Assembly: GCF_019443105.1 (NCBI RefSeq)
Contig: NZ_JAHZIJ010000005.1
Location: 248,001-312,000 of the forward strand
Source of the DNA: Paenibacillus oenotherae
GTDB taxonomy: Bacteria > Bacillota > Bacilli > Paenibacillales > Paenibacillaceae
DNA: 64,000 nt
Reading direction: 5' to 3'
Part shown: in pieces, positions 55,032 through 64,000 of the stretch
How the letters are laid out: every line of letters begins with the position of its first letter
How positions within the stretch are numbered: the stretch's first letter is position 1
Made by a program: the position numbers and the translations under genes
The notes under the pieces: generated by a model
What the model was told of the DNA's origin: nothing
What the model saw: only the letters and a program-made list of their open reading frames with translations
Database searches by the model: none

Positions 55032-56643
55032 CAGCCCACGCATTCTAATTGGCAGCCCCGTCCATCAGAAGCCTGCGATTCTGCGCGAGAATCTGTCTGC
55101 TCTCCTGCAATTGAATAGCGGATCGTTCCAAGCAGACTTTATGTTCATTGACGATAACCGGGACGAACAAAGCAGCGAGATGCTGCGATTGTTCGCCCGA
55201 ATCGGCGATCGCGTCATCGTAACACCCTCTACCGGCCTGCCCGACGAATATGTCCGCACGGAGGAGACTCATTATTGGAACGAAGGGCTGATCTGGAAGG
55301 TTGCCGGATTCAAAAATGATTTGATCATACATGCCCTCCAGCAGCACTATGACTATCTATTCCTGCTGGATTCCGACCTGGTCATCCAGCCAGACACACT
55401 TTCCCGCCTCATCCAGGCAGACAAGGATATTGTATCGGAGGTGTTCTGGACCCGCTGGCAGCCTCACGCCAGCCCCCAGCCGCAGGTATGGCTGCGTGAC
55501 GAATACGAGCAATACGAGCGGCAGCGCGGGGAAAGGGTAAGCGATGAGGAGGCAGCCCTCCGCTACGATCAATTCATCGCACAGCTCAAGCAGCCCGGTC
55601 TCTACGAGGTAGGCGGGCTGGGGGCGTGCACCTTAATCAGCCGCCAGGCACTGCTTGGCGGTGTTCACTACGGCCCGATATCGAATCTGTCGTTCTGGGG
55701 AGAAGACCGCCATTTCTGTGTGCGGGCCGCCGCACTGGGCTTCCGGCTGTATGTCGATACCAGCTGTCCCGCCTATCACATCTACAGGGATTCCGACCTC
55801 GCGGGAGTAGAGGCCTTCCTCTCCGCAAATTCCGCAGAATCCTCTGCAGCTGAAGGGGATGATTGCAAGGCAGCTATGTTCCGCTCTCAAGCAAAAACGC
55901 TGTGCGCCCCCATCCCGATCTCTGTGTCTGTCCCCTCGCATAGATCCAGCCCCAAGCTGACCTTGACCATGATCGTCAAGAATGAGAGCAGCCGTTACCT
56001 GAGACAGGTGCTGACTGCCCACCGCCAATACATTGACGAAGCTGTCATCATCGATGACGGCAGCACTGACCATACACCCGATCTATGTCTGGAGCTGCTG
56101 GAAGGCGTACCCGTCCGGCTCATTCGCAATAGCGATTCGAAGTTCGGCAACGAAGTAGAGCTGCGCAAGCAGCAGTGGCAGGAGACTGTAAAGTCGGAGC
56201 CGCAGTGGATTCTGAATCTGGACGCGGATGAAATCTTCGAGAACAGATTCCGAGAAGCCCTCCCGGCCATGCTGAATAACAGCGACACCGATCTGTATTG
56301 CTTTCGTCTGTTTGATTTCTGGAACGACACTCACTATAGGGATGACCGCTACTGGCGGGCGCATCTGACCTACCGCCCCTTCTTATTCCGGTATCGCCCC
56401 GGCTTTCCTTATCAGTGGAAGGAAACGCCCCAGCATTGCGGCAGATTCCCAGATAACATTTTCCAGCTTCCGCACCAGCTCTCCGAGCTTAGGTTGAAGC
56501 ATCTTGGTTGGGCGAATGCCGACTCCCGGCTCCTCAAGTTCAAACGCTATATGGAGCTGGATCCTGAGGCCCGCTATGGCTGGAGGGAGCAGGTGCTTTC
56601 GATTCTCGATAAGAATCCGCGGCTGATAGAATGGGTGGAGTAG
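55024..56643 (+). CDS. two-domain glycosyltransferase
   Basis: 539 residues with two GT-A-type halves. N-terminal half (~1-270): RILIGSPVHQKPAILRENL, FIDDNRDE, DYLFLLDSDLVI and YGPISNLSFWGEDRHFCVRA, reminiscent of Anp1-like enzymes. C-terminal half (~305-539): KLTLTMIVKNESSRYLRQVL, EAVIIDDGSTDHTPDL, ILNLDADEIFE, the same GT2 class as the preceding gene. The ATG at 55024 follows GGAG. Likely builds an oligosaccharide on the adjacent collagen-like protein; sugar specificity cannot be read. Confidence 0.87.
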   Translation: MPSSPRILIGSPVHQKPAILRENLSALLQLNSGSFQADFMFIDDNRDEQSSEMLRLFARIGDRVIVTPSTGLPDEYVRTEETHYWNEGLIWKVAGFKNDLIIHALQQHYDYLFLLDSDLVIQPDTLSRLIQADKDIVSEVFWTRWQPHASPQPQVWLRDEYEQYERQRGERVSDEEAALRYDQFIAQLKQPGLYEVGGLGACTLISRQALLGGVHYGPISNLSFWGEDRHFCVRAAALGFRLYVDTSCPAYHIYRDSDLAGVEAFLSANSAESSAAEGDDCKAAMFRSQAKTLCAPIPISVSVPSHRSSPKLTLTMIVKNESSRYLRQVLTAHRQYIDEAVIIDDGSTDHTPDLCLELLEGVPVRLIRNSDSKFGNEVELRKQQWQETVKSEPQWILNLDADEIFENRFREALPAMLNNSDTDLYCFRLFDFWNDTHYRDDRYWRAHLTYRPFLFRYRPGFPYQWKETPQHCGRFPDNIFQLPHQLSELRLKHLGWANADSRLLKFKRYMELDPEARYGWREQVLSILDKNPRLIEWVE

Positions 56644-56769
56644 AGCGCGGAAAGCCCCGGAGCACAATTAGACCAAACACATAACTGCCACCAGCTGCTC
56701 GCTTGTAGCCGCAGGCAGGAGGCCGCGCACCATATGAGTGCATATGAGCAGACAGAGAAAAAGAAGGGG

Positions 56770-57030
56770 ACGATCCGTAATTCAAACGTCGTGACATGCG
56801 AGATGCGAGCTAGGCGAAACATGCGAAACAGCAGCTTTTTTCTCATTTCTGGCCCCATGAAGGTGAATTGCCTGCCAGAGTGCAGGTATTTCACCTTCGT
56901 TTCCCCTTATCTGCCGATTTCTTCTCAAATTCATGCATGATCGCAGGAATTTAATTATTATGGCGTCTTCAAACCGAAATTCATGCACATCCGCAGGCTT
57001 CTTACTCCGTCACGCTGCCGTCAAACCACA
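56770..57030 (-). repeat. R1 dispersed repeat, copy e (inverted)
   Basis: Minus-strand copy of the same element as b and c. Long hairpin at 56859-56898, with arms GAAGGTGAAAT/ATTTCACCTTC in minus reading, one arm altered to CAATTCACC. An ORF fragment MHEFRFEDAI starts at 56988 on the minus strand and is cut short. Together with R3 copy 2 it fills the gap 56644-57248. Confidence 0.83.
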
Positions 57031-57132
57031 CTTGGAGATACGAAGAAGCCGCAGGCAAATTCGGGAGATTCGGGTACCTGCCCAGTGGGCGAGCATGAAC
57101 CAAGGCGGGGCCGTTAAGTCCCCATATAAATG

Positions 57133-57225
57133 AAAAAGATGCATCCAGCCCCACTTTTAGTGGTTTTGGAGGCATCCCTTCACTTCATTCGGGACTGGCT
57201 CATTGGGTATTGGACTCTTCGGACA
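57133..57225 (-). repeat. R3 repeat, copy 2, with metalloprotease terminator
   Basis: Inverted homologue of 48841-48945. GATGC (57138-57142) pairs with GCATC (57172-57176) around an inner CCACT-TTT-AGTGG, and the minus strand reads TTTTT beyond it. It is 72 bp after the stop of the metalloprotease gene, so this copy probably acts as its terminator. Confidence 0.72.
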
Positions 57226-57248
57226 GTCCCCTCTTCACTTACCGATTG

Positions 57249-60206
57249 TTATAGATCCTTCCACCGCTGAACGGTAATATTAATCGCGTCCGCTCCTCCA
57301 GTAGTCGTGAAGGTGCGATTGTTAATATCGCTTCCGTTGCTGTTGGTTTCCACATTGGTCCAAGCGCCTCTAGTAATTTTGAATTGCATATTCGTTCCAG
57401 AGGGCAGCGAGAAGGTCAGCGTATATTTCCCATTGCTCTGCTTCACCAACTGGTATGCAGGATCCGCCGGGTTCCAGCTGTTGAATGAACCCGCTACATA
57501 AAGCGCAGCATTGGCCGGTGTGTTCGATGGAGCGGTAACTTCAATGGTGACACCGCTCGGCTGAGGCAGTCCCGAAGTAATGGTACCCGCATTGAAGGTG
57601 GAAGTGCCGGCCGGGAACATATAGTTCTGCCCGCCATTGTTGTCCCAAGTGCCGGAGCCATTGTTGAACACTGCCTCCAATCCGGTCGCAGTTCCGATAT
57701 TCACTGTAAGCTTGTTGTAGCCTGTAATCTCTGAGGCTGGCATCGACACACCCGGAGATGTCGTCCATGTGCCGCCAACAGGACGATAATGAATATACGG
57801 TGTCGCAAAGCCTTTTTTATAATAAATCGTTACTGAATTGCCTGGAGCCGTTGTAGAGGCTGTCAGCGTATCGCTTGAAGGCGAAAGATTGCCCGCGCCG
57901 TCATAAGCTTTTACCGTGAAGTTGTAAGAGGTCGACGCTGTTAGCCCCGTCACGGAATAGCTCGTAGTCGCCGTCGTAGCGATCTCCACCCCGTTCTGAT
58001 ACACTTTATAACCCGTCACAGTATAGTTGTCCGATGACGGCGACCACGACAGATTGATGCTCGTCGCGTTAGCGCCTGTACTGGTCAATCCGGCGGGAGC
58101 GAGCGGCGCCAATCTGTCTCCGGGCGGAAAGCCGTCAGCCATATACGTCTCGAATGTTACGACGCCCGGTGCAGCATAATAATAGTAACCGCTGTTGTTT
58201 TGAACCGGACCACCTTGGCCCTCCTGGAAATAGACCTTGCTGCCGTACTGTTCAATAGGAACAACAGCCTTCCAGAAACCCGGAACTTCCGATGGCGTCA
58301 TTTGCAGTTCCACCCACGGCGCATTATCGTTCAACTGATAGTGAATATAAGGGTTTGTGAAGCCGCCATTATAATACACCGTCGAGCTGTCTGTGCTTTC
58401 CGTCGTTACTTGAATGGTATTGCTTGCAGGAGACAAGTTCTCATATTGATCTCTTGCTCTGACTGTATACGTATACGTTGTATTGCCATTACGGCCAAAG
58501 TCTTTAACAAACGTGCCTGTTGTTGTATGGAAGGGAACACCATCGCGGAAAACAACATAATCAACGGTGTCGGGAGAAGAGCGGTACCATGACAATTGCA
58601 CCGTACTCTTCGTCTTATGAACCAAATTGAAATTAGGCGGAGTATCAGGCCCTAACAGGTAATCGCCGAAGACGTTGATATTCATCGCATTGCCGTTACC
58701 GGAAGTTGTAGATATCGATATTCCCGTATATGTGAGATCCGAGCCGTAGCCTACGTACCGGCCGCTGTTCGGCGTTGTAGTCGCGTTGAAGGCCGTCGCA
58801 TTGCCGTTATAGAAGAACGGATTGCCGGTGGTTGCCTCCTCCATATCGATCAGTCTGCGATTGTCATTCGAATTCGATCCTCTGGTTTCATCGATATGCC
58901 ATATCGCAATACCGCCGGTATAAGGGAGCGATCCATCATACCCTTGCTTCTGCCGATTCTCCACCAGAAAATACTGATCCGTATTCAAGGTAGGAACCTT
59001 CACGATATTATAATTCCCGCTTCCTATGGAGTTCAGCGTGTAAGAGACACTAGTATTGGACTCTATGACATGCGCCTCCGCGAATCCAAGCTTCAGCTTG
59101 CTGAATGCATCAAAATGCGCTGGGGTTGCGCCTGAATATTCACCGACGAGCGAATTCCAGGAACCGCCGGCCATAATGCTGTAAGCACCGATTCCAGCAG
59201 AGCTTCCATCTGTATCGTATAAGTCGATCAGACCAAGCAGATGTCCGATCTCATGCGCAAATATACCGATAGTCGCTTTATGATCGCCTTGCCGTTCGCC
59301 CTGCATAGAATAATCGCCGCGCTGTCCGGCTGCACCAAAATATTTGCCATCCAACGGGACGAAGAAATCGAAGAAGCTGGTAACATGCCCCCACACACTG
59401 GGCAGCTGCTGATTATAGCTAGCCTCATAACCTCCCAGAATCGTAACGACTAGCAGCTCCTTATTGGAGATAACATTATCGTTATCTGTATCGTAAGCTG
59501 CGAAATCAATGTTCGCGTCAGCCGCAAGCAGAGCATCCCGAACCGACTTCTCTTCACCGCCGCTATGCGCATAGTTCAGATTCACTTTCACAATGCCGTC
59601 ATTCGCCGTCCCTGCAGTTTCATTCACCGGCACGAGCGAGAATTGGCCTTCAGACACCTCGTCATAATAATCCTTGACGCTCTTGGACGTCGTGCTGAAG
59701 AAGGTGTCGCTCCATGCCTGATCGGAGTATTGGATACCGGCATCGGTAAATCCAATCAACAGCACCAGTACAGGCTGGGTATGGGGCTGCGACAGCAGCG
59801 CGTTCGGCTCGCTGACGCCAGGATCGACTGATCGCTTCAGCTCAACTGCCTGATCCCCTGCGATTTCTTCGATCTGCTCTTGAGTGACTGCTTGCTTAGG
59901 CTTGCCGTCTATCAAGTACTTCTCACCGCCTGGCTGCACCTCTTGTGCGACCAGCTCTGCGTAGTTCCAATAATTCGCGTCGTCTCTTACCAGTACCTCG
60001 CCATTAACGGTCTCTACCCAGTTCAAATGCTCGTCGCCTTTCAGTACACCGCTGAAGGTCTGGCCTGTAGGCTGCTCGAAACTTTGAACCTCTTCCCTTG
60101 CGGGCATAGCCATAGCGGCCGCTGCGAATGCAAGCATAGCAAGCAGCATCACAGCCAAGCTTGTCGTGTACCTTACAGTATGGAATTTCATCTTCATCTC
60201 TCTCAT
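57249..60206 (-). CDS. secreted M6 metalloprotease with FN3 and starch-binding modules
   Basis: 985 residues. Signal peptide ~1-34 (ALTMLLAMLAFAAAAMAMPA region), propeptide to ~140, M6 peptidase ~140-515 with zinc motif HEIGHLLGLIDLYD at 318-331. Then FN3 (~521-603), CBM25 (~606-690, YYNGGFTNPYIHYQL), FN3 (~700-787), a second CBM25 (~792-880, YYKKGFATPYIHYRP) and a C-terminal CBM20 (~885-985, AALYVAGSFNSWNP). CBM20 and CBM25 bind starch, so the protease is targeted to a polysaccharide, an unusual pairing. Start: first of three in-frame ATGs after AAGGAGAG; the third is also possible. Confidence 0.9.
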   Translation of the reverse strand: MREMKMKFHTVRYTTSLAVMLLAMLAFAAAAMAMPAREEVQSFEQPTGQTFSGVLKGDEHLNWVETVNGEVLVRDDANYWNYAELVAQEVQPGGEKYLIDGKPKQAVTQEQIEEIAGDQAVELKRSVDPGVSEPNALLSQPHTQPVLVLLIGFTDAGIQYSDQAWSDTFFSTTSKSVKDYYDEVSEGQFSLVPVNETAGTANDGIVKVNLNYAHSGGEEKSVRDALLAADANIDFAAYDTDNDNVISNKELLVVTILGGYEASYNQQLPSVWGHVTSFFDFFVPLDGKYFGAAGQRGDYSMQGERQGDHKATIGIFAHEIGHLLGLIDLYDTDGSSAGIGAYSIMAGGSWNSLVGEYSGATPAHFDAFSKLKLGFAEAHVIESNTSVSYTLNSIGSGNYNIVKVPTLNTDQYFLVENRQKQGYDGSLPYTGGIAIWHIDETRGSNSNDNRRLIDMEEATTGNPFFYNGNATAFNATTTPNSGRYVGYGSDLTYTGISISTTSGNGNAMNINVFGDYLLGPDTPPNFNLVHKTKSTVQLSWYRSSPDTVDYVVFRDGVPFHTTTGTFVKDFGRNGNTTYTYTVRARDQYENLSPASNTIQVTTESTDSSTVYYNGGFTNPYIHYQLNDNAPWVELQMTPSEVPGFWKAVVPIEQYGSKVYFQEGQGGPVQNNSGYYYYAAPGVVTFETYMADGFPPGDRLAPLAPAGLTSTGANATSINLSWSPSSDNYTVTGYKVYQNGVEIATTATTSYSVTGLTASTSYNFTVKAYDGAGNLSPSSDTLTASTTAPGNSVTIYYKKGFATPYIHYRPVGGTWTTSPGVSMPASEITGYNKLTVNIGTATGLEAVFNNGSGTWDNNGGQNYMFPAGTSTFNAGTITSGLPQPSGVTIEVTAPSNTPANAALYVAGSFNSWNPADPAYQLVKQSNGKYTLTFSLPSGTNMQFKITRGAWTNVETNSNGSDINNRTFTTTGGADAINITVQRWKDL

Positions 60207-60659
60207 CTCTCTCCTTCCAATTCTCTAACTCTACTAACTCTGGATATGACAACGCGCGCCGCAACGGGCTAATATGATCCCCCCTAGTTCGAGTTTTCGA
60301 TTACATATTTATACTACTCCTATTTAAATATTTTGACATCCTTATTTAGTACTATTTAACAAAAATAAAATGAATACATTATAAATATCTCCTATATAAT
60401 ATTTTTTTCCTTATAAAAAGGGGGAGTGTTGATATATTTCGTGACGTAAGTAAATCTGTCCTATTCATCTCTCACATTCTATTTATAGCTTCTAACAGTT
60501 AACATGTCATGTAAACTTTAATAGATATATATATAATTTCGATACCAACCATCAAAAATCGTTATTTGAATCCGAACAATATGTTAGTTAAACTTACATT
60601 AAATCATTAACCAAATCATTGGCCAGCTCTCATTAAGAGATCGAAGGGGAGATCAGTAT
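60207..60659. other. AT-rich intergenic region
   Basis: About 450 bp with markedly lower GC than its neighbours and no ORF. It must hold the divergent promoters of the metalloprotease and the GNAT gene. I see no riboswitch, repeat or clear operator. Confidence 0.5.
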
Positions 60660-61121
60660 ATGTTTAACATTCGTCAATATTCCACGGTAGACCACGAAGA
60701 TGTATGGAGAGTTCACCTGCTCGTTATCTCGGAGGCGGGAGTAGAGCCAACCCATCAGCATTATCATGATATCTTTCACATTAACGAGCAGTACTTGAAT
60801 AGCGGCGGGGAATTTCTTGTCGGTACGGGAGTGGACGGCACTGTTGTTGCAATGGGCGGCTTGAAGAGGCTGGGTGGCGATCGAGCGGAGATCAAGAGAC
60901 TTCGTGTTCATCCCAGCTACCAGAAGCTTGGATATGGCCAGCAGTTATTGACTCAGTTGGAGCAGCGGGCCGTTGAGCTCGGCTTCCGCAGCATCTATCT
61001 GGATACTTTGACGAATCAGACCGGAGCGCAGAAGCTCTTCTTGAACAACGGGTATGCACCCATTGGTTCCGCCAATATTGATGGCTTCGACGTCAACCTG
61101 TTCGAGAAAACAATTGGCTGA
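60660..61121 (+). CDS. GNAT-family N-acetyltransferase
   Basis: 153 residues. The acetyl-CoA loop is in IKRLRVHPSYQKLGYGQQLLTQLEQRA, with LVGTGVDGTVVAMGGLKRL before it and LYLDTLTNQTGAQKLFLNNGYAPIG after. RBS AAGGGGAG precedes the ATG. Substrate unknown. Confidence 0.9.
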   Translation: MFNIRQYSTVDHEDVWRVHLLVISEAGVEPTHQHYHDIFHINEQYLNSGGEFLVGTGVDGTVVAMGGLKRLGGDRAEIKRLRVHPSYQKLGYGQQLLTQLEQRAVELGFRSIYLDTLTNQTGAQKLFLNNGYAPIGSANIDGFDVNLFEKTIG

Positions 61122-61143
61122 CAGCAGGTTGCAGCCATAAACA

Positions 61144-61191
61144 AAGAACCTCCGAAGCTGCCGCTACCACAAATGCGGGTCGGAGGTTCTT
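61144..61191. terminator. bidirectional terminator
   Basis: AAGAACCTCCGA (61144-61155) pairs with TCGGAGGTTCTT (61180-61191). Minus reading continues TTTGTTTATG. It lies between convergent GNAT and helicase genes. Confidence 0.85.
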
Positions 61192-61229
61192 GCTGCTTCT
61201 CCTACCGGAAACGGATCCCCAGGCATCCC

Positions 61230-63536
61230 CTATCTCTCCGATGGCTGGAGAATTGTGGAGCCCTGCCATTCCGCAGGCAGCAGACGATGATACTGCGGCT
61301 GCAGATACCTATCATCGATAAGCAGCAGACTTCCACGATCATGCTCTGATCGAATCAATCGTCCTCCTGCTTGCAGAACCTTGTTCATGCCCGGCATTAC
61401 ATAAGCGTAGTCATACCCGCTCTTGCCTCTCGCATTGTAATAGTCTCGAATAATATTGCGCTCCAGACATAGCTGCGGCAGGCCGACGCCTACAATAATG
61501 ACCCCGTTCAGCCGATCGCCAACCAGGTCAATGCCTTCCGAGAACATGCCGCCCATGACGGCAAAGCCCGCGAACACGCCCTCCCCATTAGCTTGGAAGG
61601 CAGAGAGAAAGCTCTCCCGCTCCTCCTCGCTCATGTTCGAGCGCTGAATAATTGTGCTCATTCCTTGCGCTGTCTGTGACAGCAGCTCATACACCCGGTT
61701 CATATATTCATAGGAGGGGAAGAACACCAGATAGTTGCCGGGGCGCTTGCCCGTCAGTCCACGGATAAGATCCACAATGGGCGACATCGAGCGTTCGCGA
61801 TCCTGGTATCTGGTAGAGAGCGGTTGTATGAATACCTCCAGCTGCTCACGGGAAAAGGGAGAGGCTATCGATACCGAATAATCACGTTCGGGATCGCCGC
61901 CGAGCACATCCATATAATAGGAGAGCGGAGATAGCGTTGCCGAGAACAGAACATGCGACCGGTACCCCTTGCCCATTACCTGCAGCTGATGCGATGGGTC
62001 CAGGCAGTACAGCTTGACCTCCACCTCGCTCTTCGTGCATGCCGTAATCGTGACATAACGCTCGTCGTACAGCTTGGCTATGCGGACAAAGCTTGCAGCG
62101 GAATAATACGTATCGAGCAGAAGCTCATTCCCCCCGCCCGCTCCCTTGACGGCAAGCTCCTGCTCTGCCTCCGCTATGAAGCTGTCAAGAAGCCCGACAA
62201 GCTGTTCCGGCAGCTCCTTCGACACATGCTCCCTGGCCTCCCCTTGCTGCTTCCTCAGCTTGATAAAACCTTCGTTGATCCCCTTGGCAGCATGATACAA
62301 GGAGGAGTGAACACCTTTGAACATCCGCTGCAGCAGCAGAAAGTCGGACTTTCTAAGCTCGCTGGAGTACATCTCTCGCGCCCGGTCCACCAAATTATGC
62401 GCTTCGTCGATCAGCAGGACCGACTGCCGCTTCCCTTCCTCGAACAGACGCTTCAAGCTCACCCGCGGGTCAAAAATATAATTATAGTCGCCTATCATGA
62501 CATCCGATGCGTATGCGGCATCAAGTGCAAATTCAAAGGGGCACACCACATGCTTGCGCGCATACTGCTCAATGACCGCGCGTCCCATCAAGGTTTCGTT
62601 CGAGAGCATATCGAGAATAGCTCCATTCACACGGTCATAATACCCGTCCGCATACGGACAATGCTCCTTCGAGCATCTCATCTCCTCCTGCAGACATGCC
62701 TTCTCCTTTGCCGTTATCGTCACAGCATGCAGATGAAGCCCCTTTGTACGCATAAGCGCCAGAGCTTCTTCCGCCGCCGTTCTCGTAATCGTCCTAGCTG
62801 TCAGGTAGAAGATCCGCTTCAGCAGCCCTTCGCCTATCGCTTTAATGGAGGGGAATAAGGTCGAGATTGTTTTGCCGATGCCTGTCGGCGCTTTAGCGAA
62901 CAGCTTATGTCCGTCCGCAATGGATTGGTACACAGCACCAGCCAATTTGCGCTGGCCCTCCCTGTAAGATTCGAAGGGAAATGCCAGCTTCTTCACGCTT
63001 CTGTCGCGCTCCCGCTCATGTCTTGTCCTCAGCTCGGCATAAGGATAATAGCCTTTTACCAGCACCTGCATGAAGCTTGTCAGCTCTTCAAGGACCGCCT
63101 CTGCAACAAAGCGCTTCTGTTCCCCGGTGACGGCATGCACATAAGTAAGCTGAACATGAATATGGCCGAGCCCCCGCTCCTTGGCTGCCATATAAGCGTA
63201 GCACTTGGCCTGTGCCCAGTGGACAGGATGCCGATCCGCCGTTATATTCGCAAGGCTCATTGACGTTGACTTGATCTCATCGATCGTCACGCCAGCCTCT
63301 GTCATTAGAATGCCGTCACAGCGTCCGTCTATTATGAATCGAAGACCGCCGCAGTCCATCTCCGCCGAGAGATATACTTCCTTCTCATCCTGCTCGTTGT
63401 ACTGCTTCTGTATCCTCTGATGCGCTTTCGTCCCCTCGGTCAGCGTAGTCGACGTTCGGAATCCAGCTTCGATATCCCCGCTGCGATACACATATTCCAC
63501 CAAGGCTCTCACGGAGATTGAGATCAAATCCGGCAT
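61230..63536 (-). CDS. Rad3/DinG-type DNA helicase with N-terminal nuclease-like domain
   Basis: 768 residues. N-terminal ~180 residues resemble a PD-(D/E)XK (Cas4/RecB-like) nuclease: GRCDGILMTEAGVTIDEIKSTSMS holds the D...E-x-K core. The helicase starts with FPFESYREGQRKLAGAVYQ (Q motif), Walker A KAPTGIGKTISTLF, four cysteines typical of the XPD iron-sulphur cluster (ACLQEEMRCSKEHCPYADGYY and HVVCPFEFAL), DEAH in LLIDEAHNLVDRA, SATLSP, and motif VI QAGGRLIRSEHDRG. It should unwind DNA 5'-3' in repair. A LexA-like box lies upstream. The ATG at 63534-63536 follows GAGGAG. Confidence 0.92.
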   Translation of the reverse strand: MPDLISISVRALVEYVYRSGDIEAGFRTSTTLTEGTKAHQRIQKQYNEQDEKEVYLSAEMDCGGLRFIIDGRCDGILMTEAGVTIDEIKSTSMSLANITADRHPVHWAQAKCYAYMAAKERGLGHIHVQLTYVHAVTGEQKRFVAEAVLEELTSFMQVLVKGYYPYAELRTRHERERDRSVKKLAFPFESYREGQRKLAGAVYQSIADGHKLFAKAPTGIGKTISTLFPSIKAIGEGLLKRIFYLTARTITRTAAEEALALMRTKGLHLHAVTITAKEKACLQEEMRCSKEHCPYADGYYDRVNGAILDMLSNETLMGRAVIEQYARKHVVCPFEFALDAAYASDVMIGDYNYIFDPRVSLKRLFEEGKRQSVLLIDEAHNLVDRAREMYSSELRKSDFLLLQRMFKGVHSSLYHAAKGINEGFIKLRKQQGEAREHVSKELPEQLVGLLDSFIAEAEQELAVKGAGGGNELLLDTYYSAASFVRIAKLYDERYVTITACTKSEVEVKLYCLDPSHQLQVMGKGYRSHVLFSATLSPLSYYMDVLGGDPERDYSVSIASPFSREQLEVFIQPLSTRYQDRERSMSPIVDLIRGLTGKRPGNYLVFFPSYEYMNRVYELLSQTAQGMSTIIQRSNMSEEERESFLSAFQANGEGVFAGFAVMGGMFSEGIDLVGDRLNGVIIVGVGLPQLCLERNIIRDYYNARGKSGYDYAYVMPGMNKVLQAGGRLIRSEHDRGSLLLIDDRYLQPQYHRLLPAEWQGSTILQPSER

Positions 63537-63590
63537 ATATGCTCCTCGCTTGAATTGGAATGGTCACATACTTCTCATCAACTAAAATAC

Positions 63591-63604
63591 CACACATACG
63601 TTCG
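63591..63604 (-). promoter_or_regulatory. candidate LexA (DinR) box
   Basis: Minus strand CGAACGTATGTGTG at 63591-63604 resembles CGAACNNNNGTTCG with two mismatches in the right half. It lies about 55 bp before the helicase start. DNA-damage control of this helicase family would fit. Confidence 0.45.
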
Positions 63605-63788
63605 CATTTACAGCTCCTCATAGCATTTTCCTGAAATATAAAAACAATTGGAAAACTGGAAGTGAATAATTTTTCCTATAATTATTGTTTAGAAGCCTAT
63701 CAGACCTAGAGGGAAATGCGCAGCTCTGTCGAATTTTGTAAAGATATCCCTATAGAACCTCCCACAGCAGAAATAAAGGGGGCTAAAT

Positions 63789-64000
63789 ATGAAGCTGCGT
63801 ACCTGTCTTTCCTTTCCACTTTTAATGGCTATCTTTATGCTCTTGGCGGGATGCACCACTCCGTCCGAGGAGCTGGACATAGAGCCTGAGGCGGTTGCCG
63901 GATTGTTGGATCTGAGCAAGCTGCCGGCGGATAACACTACATTGTTTGCGCTGAATGGCGAATGGTCGTTTTACTGGAATCAGCTGCTTGAGCCAAGAGA
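63789..64000 (+). CDS. lipoprotein sensor, 7TMR-DISM type (5' part only)
   Basis: The first 70 codons of a gene running off the window. A lipobox is visible in MLLAGCTT after a short hydrophobic segment, then an acidic stretch and LNGEWSFYWNQLLEP, which is the start of the 7TMR-DISM extracellular domain found in membrane sensor kinases and diguanylate cyclases of Paenibacillus. AAGGGGG precedes the ATG at 63789. The effector domain is outside the window. Confidence 0.72.
   Translation, partial: MKLRTCLSFPLLMAIFMLLAGCTTPSEELDIEPEAVAGLLDLSKLPADNTTLFALNGEWSFYWNQLLEPR

Noticed and set aside
60207-60659. Riboswitch or small RNA in the AT-rich gap
   Set aside because: No conserved core or strong hairpin seen; only AT richness.

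Overview
The window looks like chromosome of a Gram-positive, endospore-forming member of the Bacillales, most likely Paenibacillus or a close relative. The grounds are moderate-to-high GC genes with strong AGGAGG-type ribosome binding sites, TTG/GTG starts, GlnR/TnrA-, BirA-, Fur-, OhrR- and sigma-B-type sites, a PdaA-type muramic-lactam deacetylase, a BclA-like collagen-like surface protein, and a hydrolase repertoire (starch-binding metalloprotease, neopullulanase) usual in that group. This is inference from gene content. I saw no rRNA, tRNA or CRISPR array.

Region 1 (1-10.3 kb) is assimilatory nitrate/nitrite metabolism. On the minus strand nirB-nirD-hemD-cobA make siroheme nitrite reductase and its cofactor. 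On the plus strand lie an ANTAR-domain antiterminator, a nitrate transporter gene interrupted by one in-frame TAA, a short ORF and the molybdopterin nitrate reductase nasC; mobA is convergent. The control layer is the best find here. Both the nirB and narK leaders carry two hexaloop hairpins with A at loop position 1 and G at position 4, the second overlapping an intrinsic terminator. The ANTAR gene sits between them. Both promoters have a perfect GlnR/TnrA box (TGTNA-N7-TNACA) fused to the -35 and an 18-nt spacer.

Region 2 (10.4-26 kb): ornithine aminotransferase, glutaminyl-tRNA synthetase, a PadR/MFS efflux pair, an OhrR-glutathione peroxidase operon with its operator, and a complete BirA-controlled biotin operon bioA-D-B-F-(bioH-like)-C, then DUF2252 and DinB genes. 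Two copies of an intergenic element with 27-bp inverted ends (R2) lie here.

Region 3 (26-37 kb): an 11-bp tandem array, a Calx-beta/Ig-like surface protein, a MarR-ArsA-type ATPase operon with three operators, a Fur-controlled DUF1450 gene beside ferritin, an ADP-glucose pyrophosphorylase/neopullulanase pair and a sigma-B-type stress gene.

Region 4 (37-49 kb): a signalling trio (hybrid kinase with three receivers, CheR, second hybrid kinase), an SDR, a copper-amine-oxidase-N-domain protein, a WYL regulator and a PdaA-type deacetylase with a 9-bp in-frame repeat.

Region 5 (49-57 kb) is a surface-glycoprotein locus: DEAD-box helicase with a repeat-built RG tail, a small membrane protein, a small basic protein, a collagen-like BclA-type protein and two glycosyltransferases. 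It is bracketed by two long inverted copies of a composite repeat (R1 + R3). R1 is a roughly 200-300 bp dispersed element (five copies in the window) built from CCTGC-N6-GCAGG hairpins; one stem shows compensatory changes between copies.

Region 6 (57-64 kb): a secreted M6 metalloprotease with FN3, CBM25 and CBM20 starch-binding modules, a GNAT acetyltransferase, a Rad3/DinG-type helicase with an N-terminal nuclease domain and a LexA-like box, and the start of a 7TMR-DISM-type lipoprotein sensor that runs off the end.
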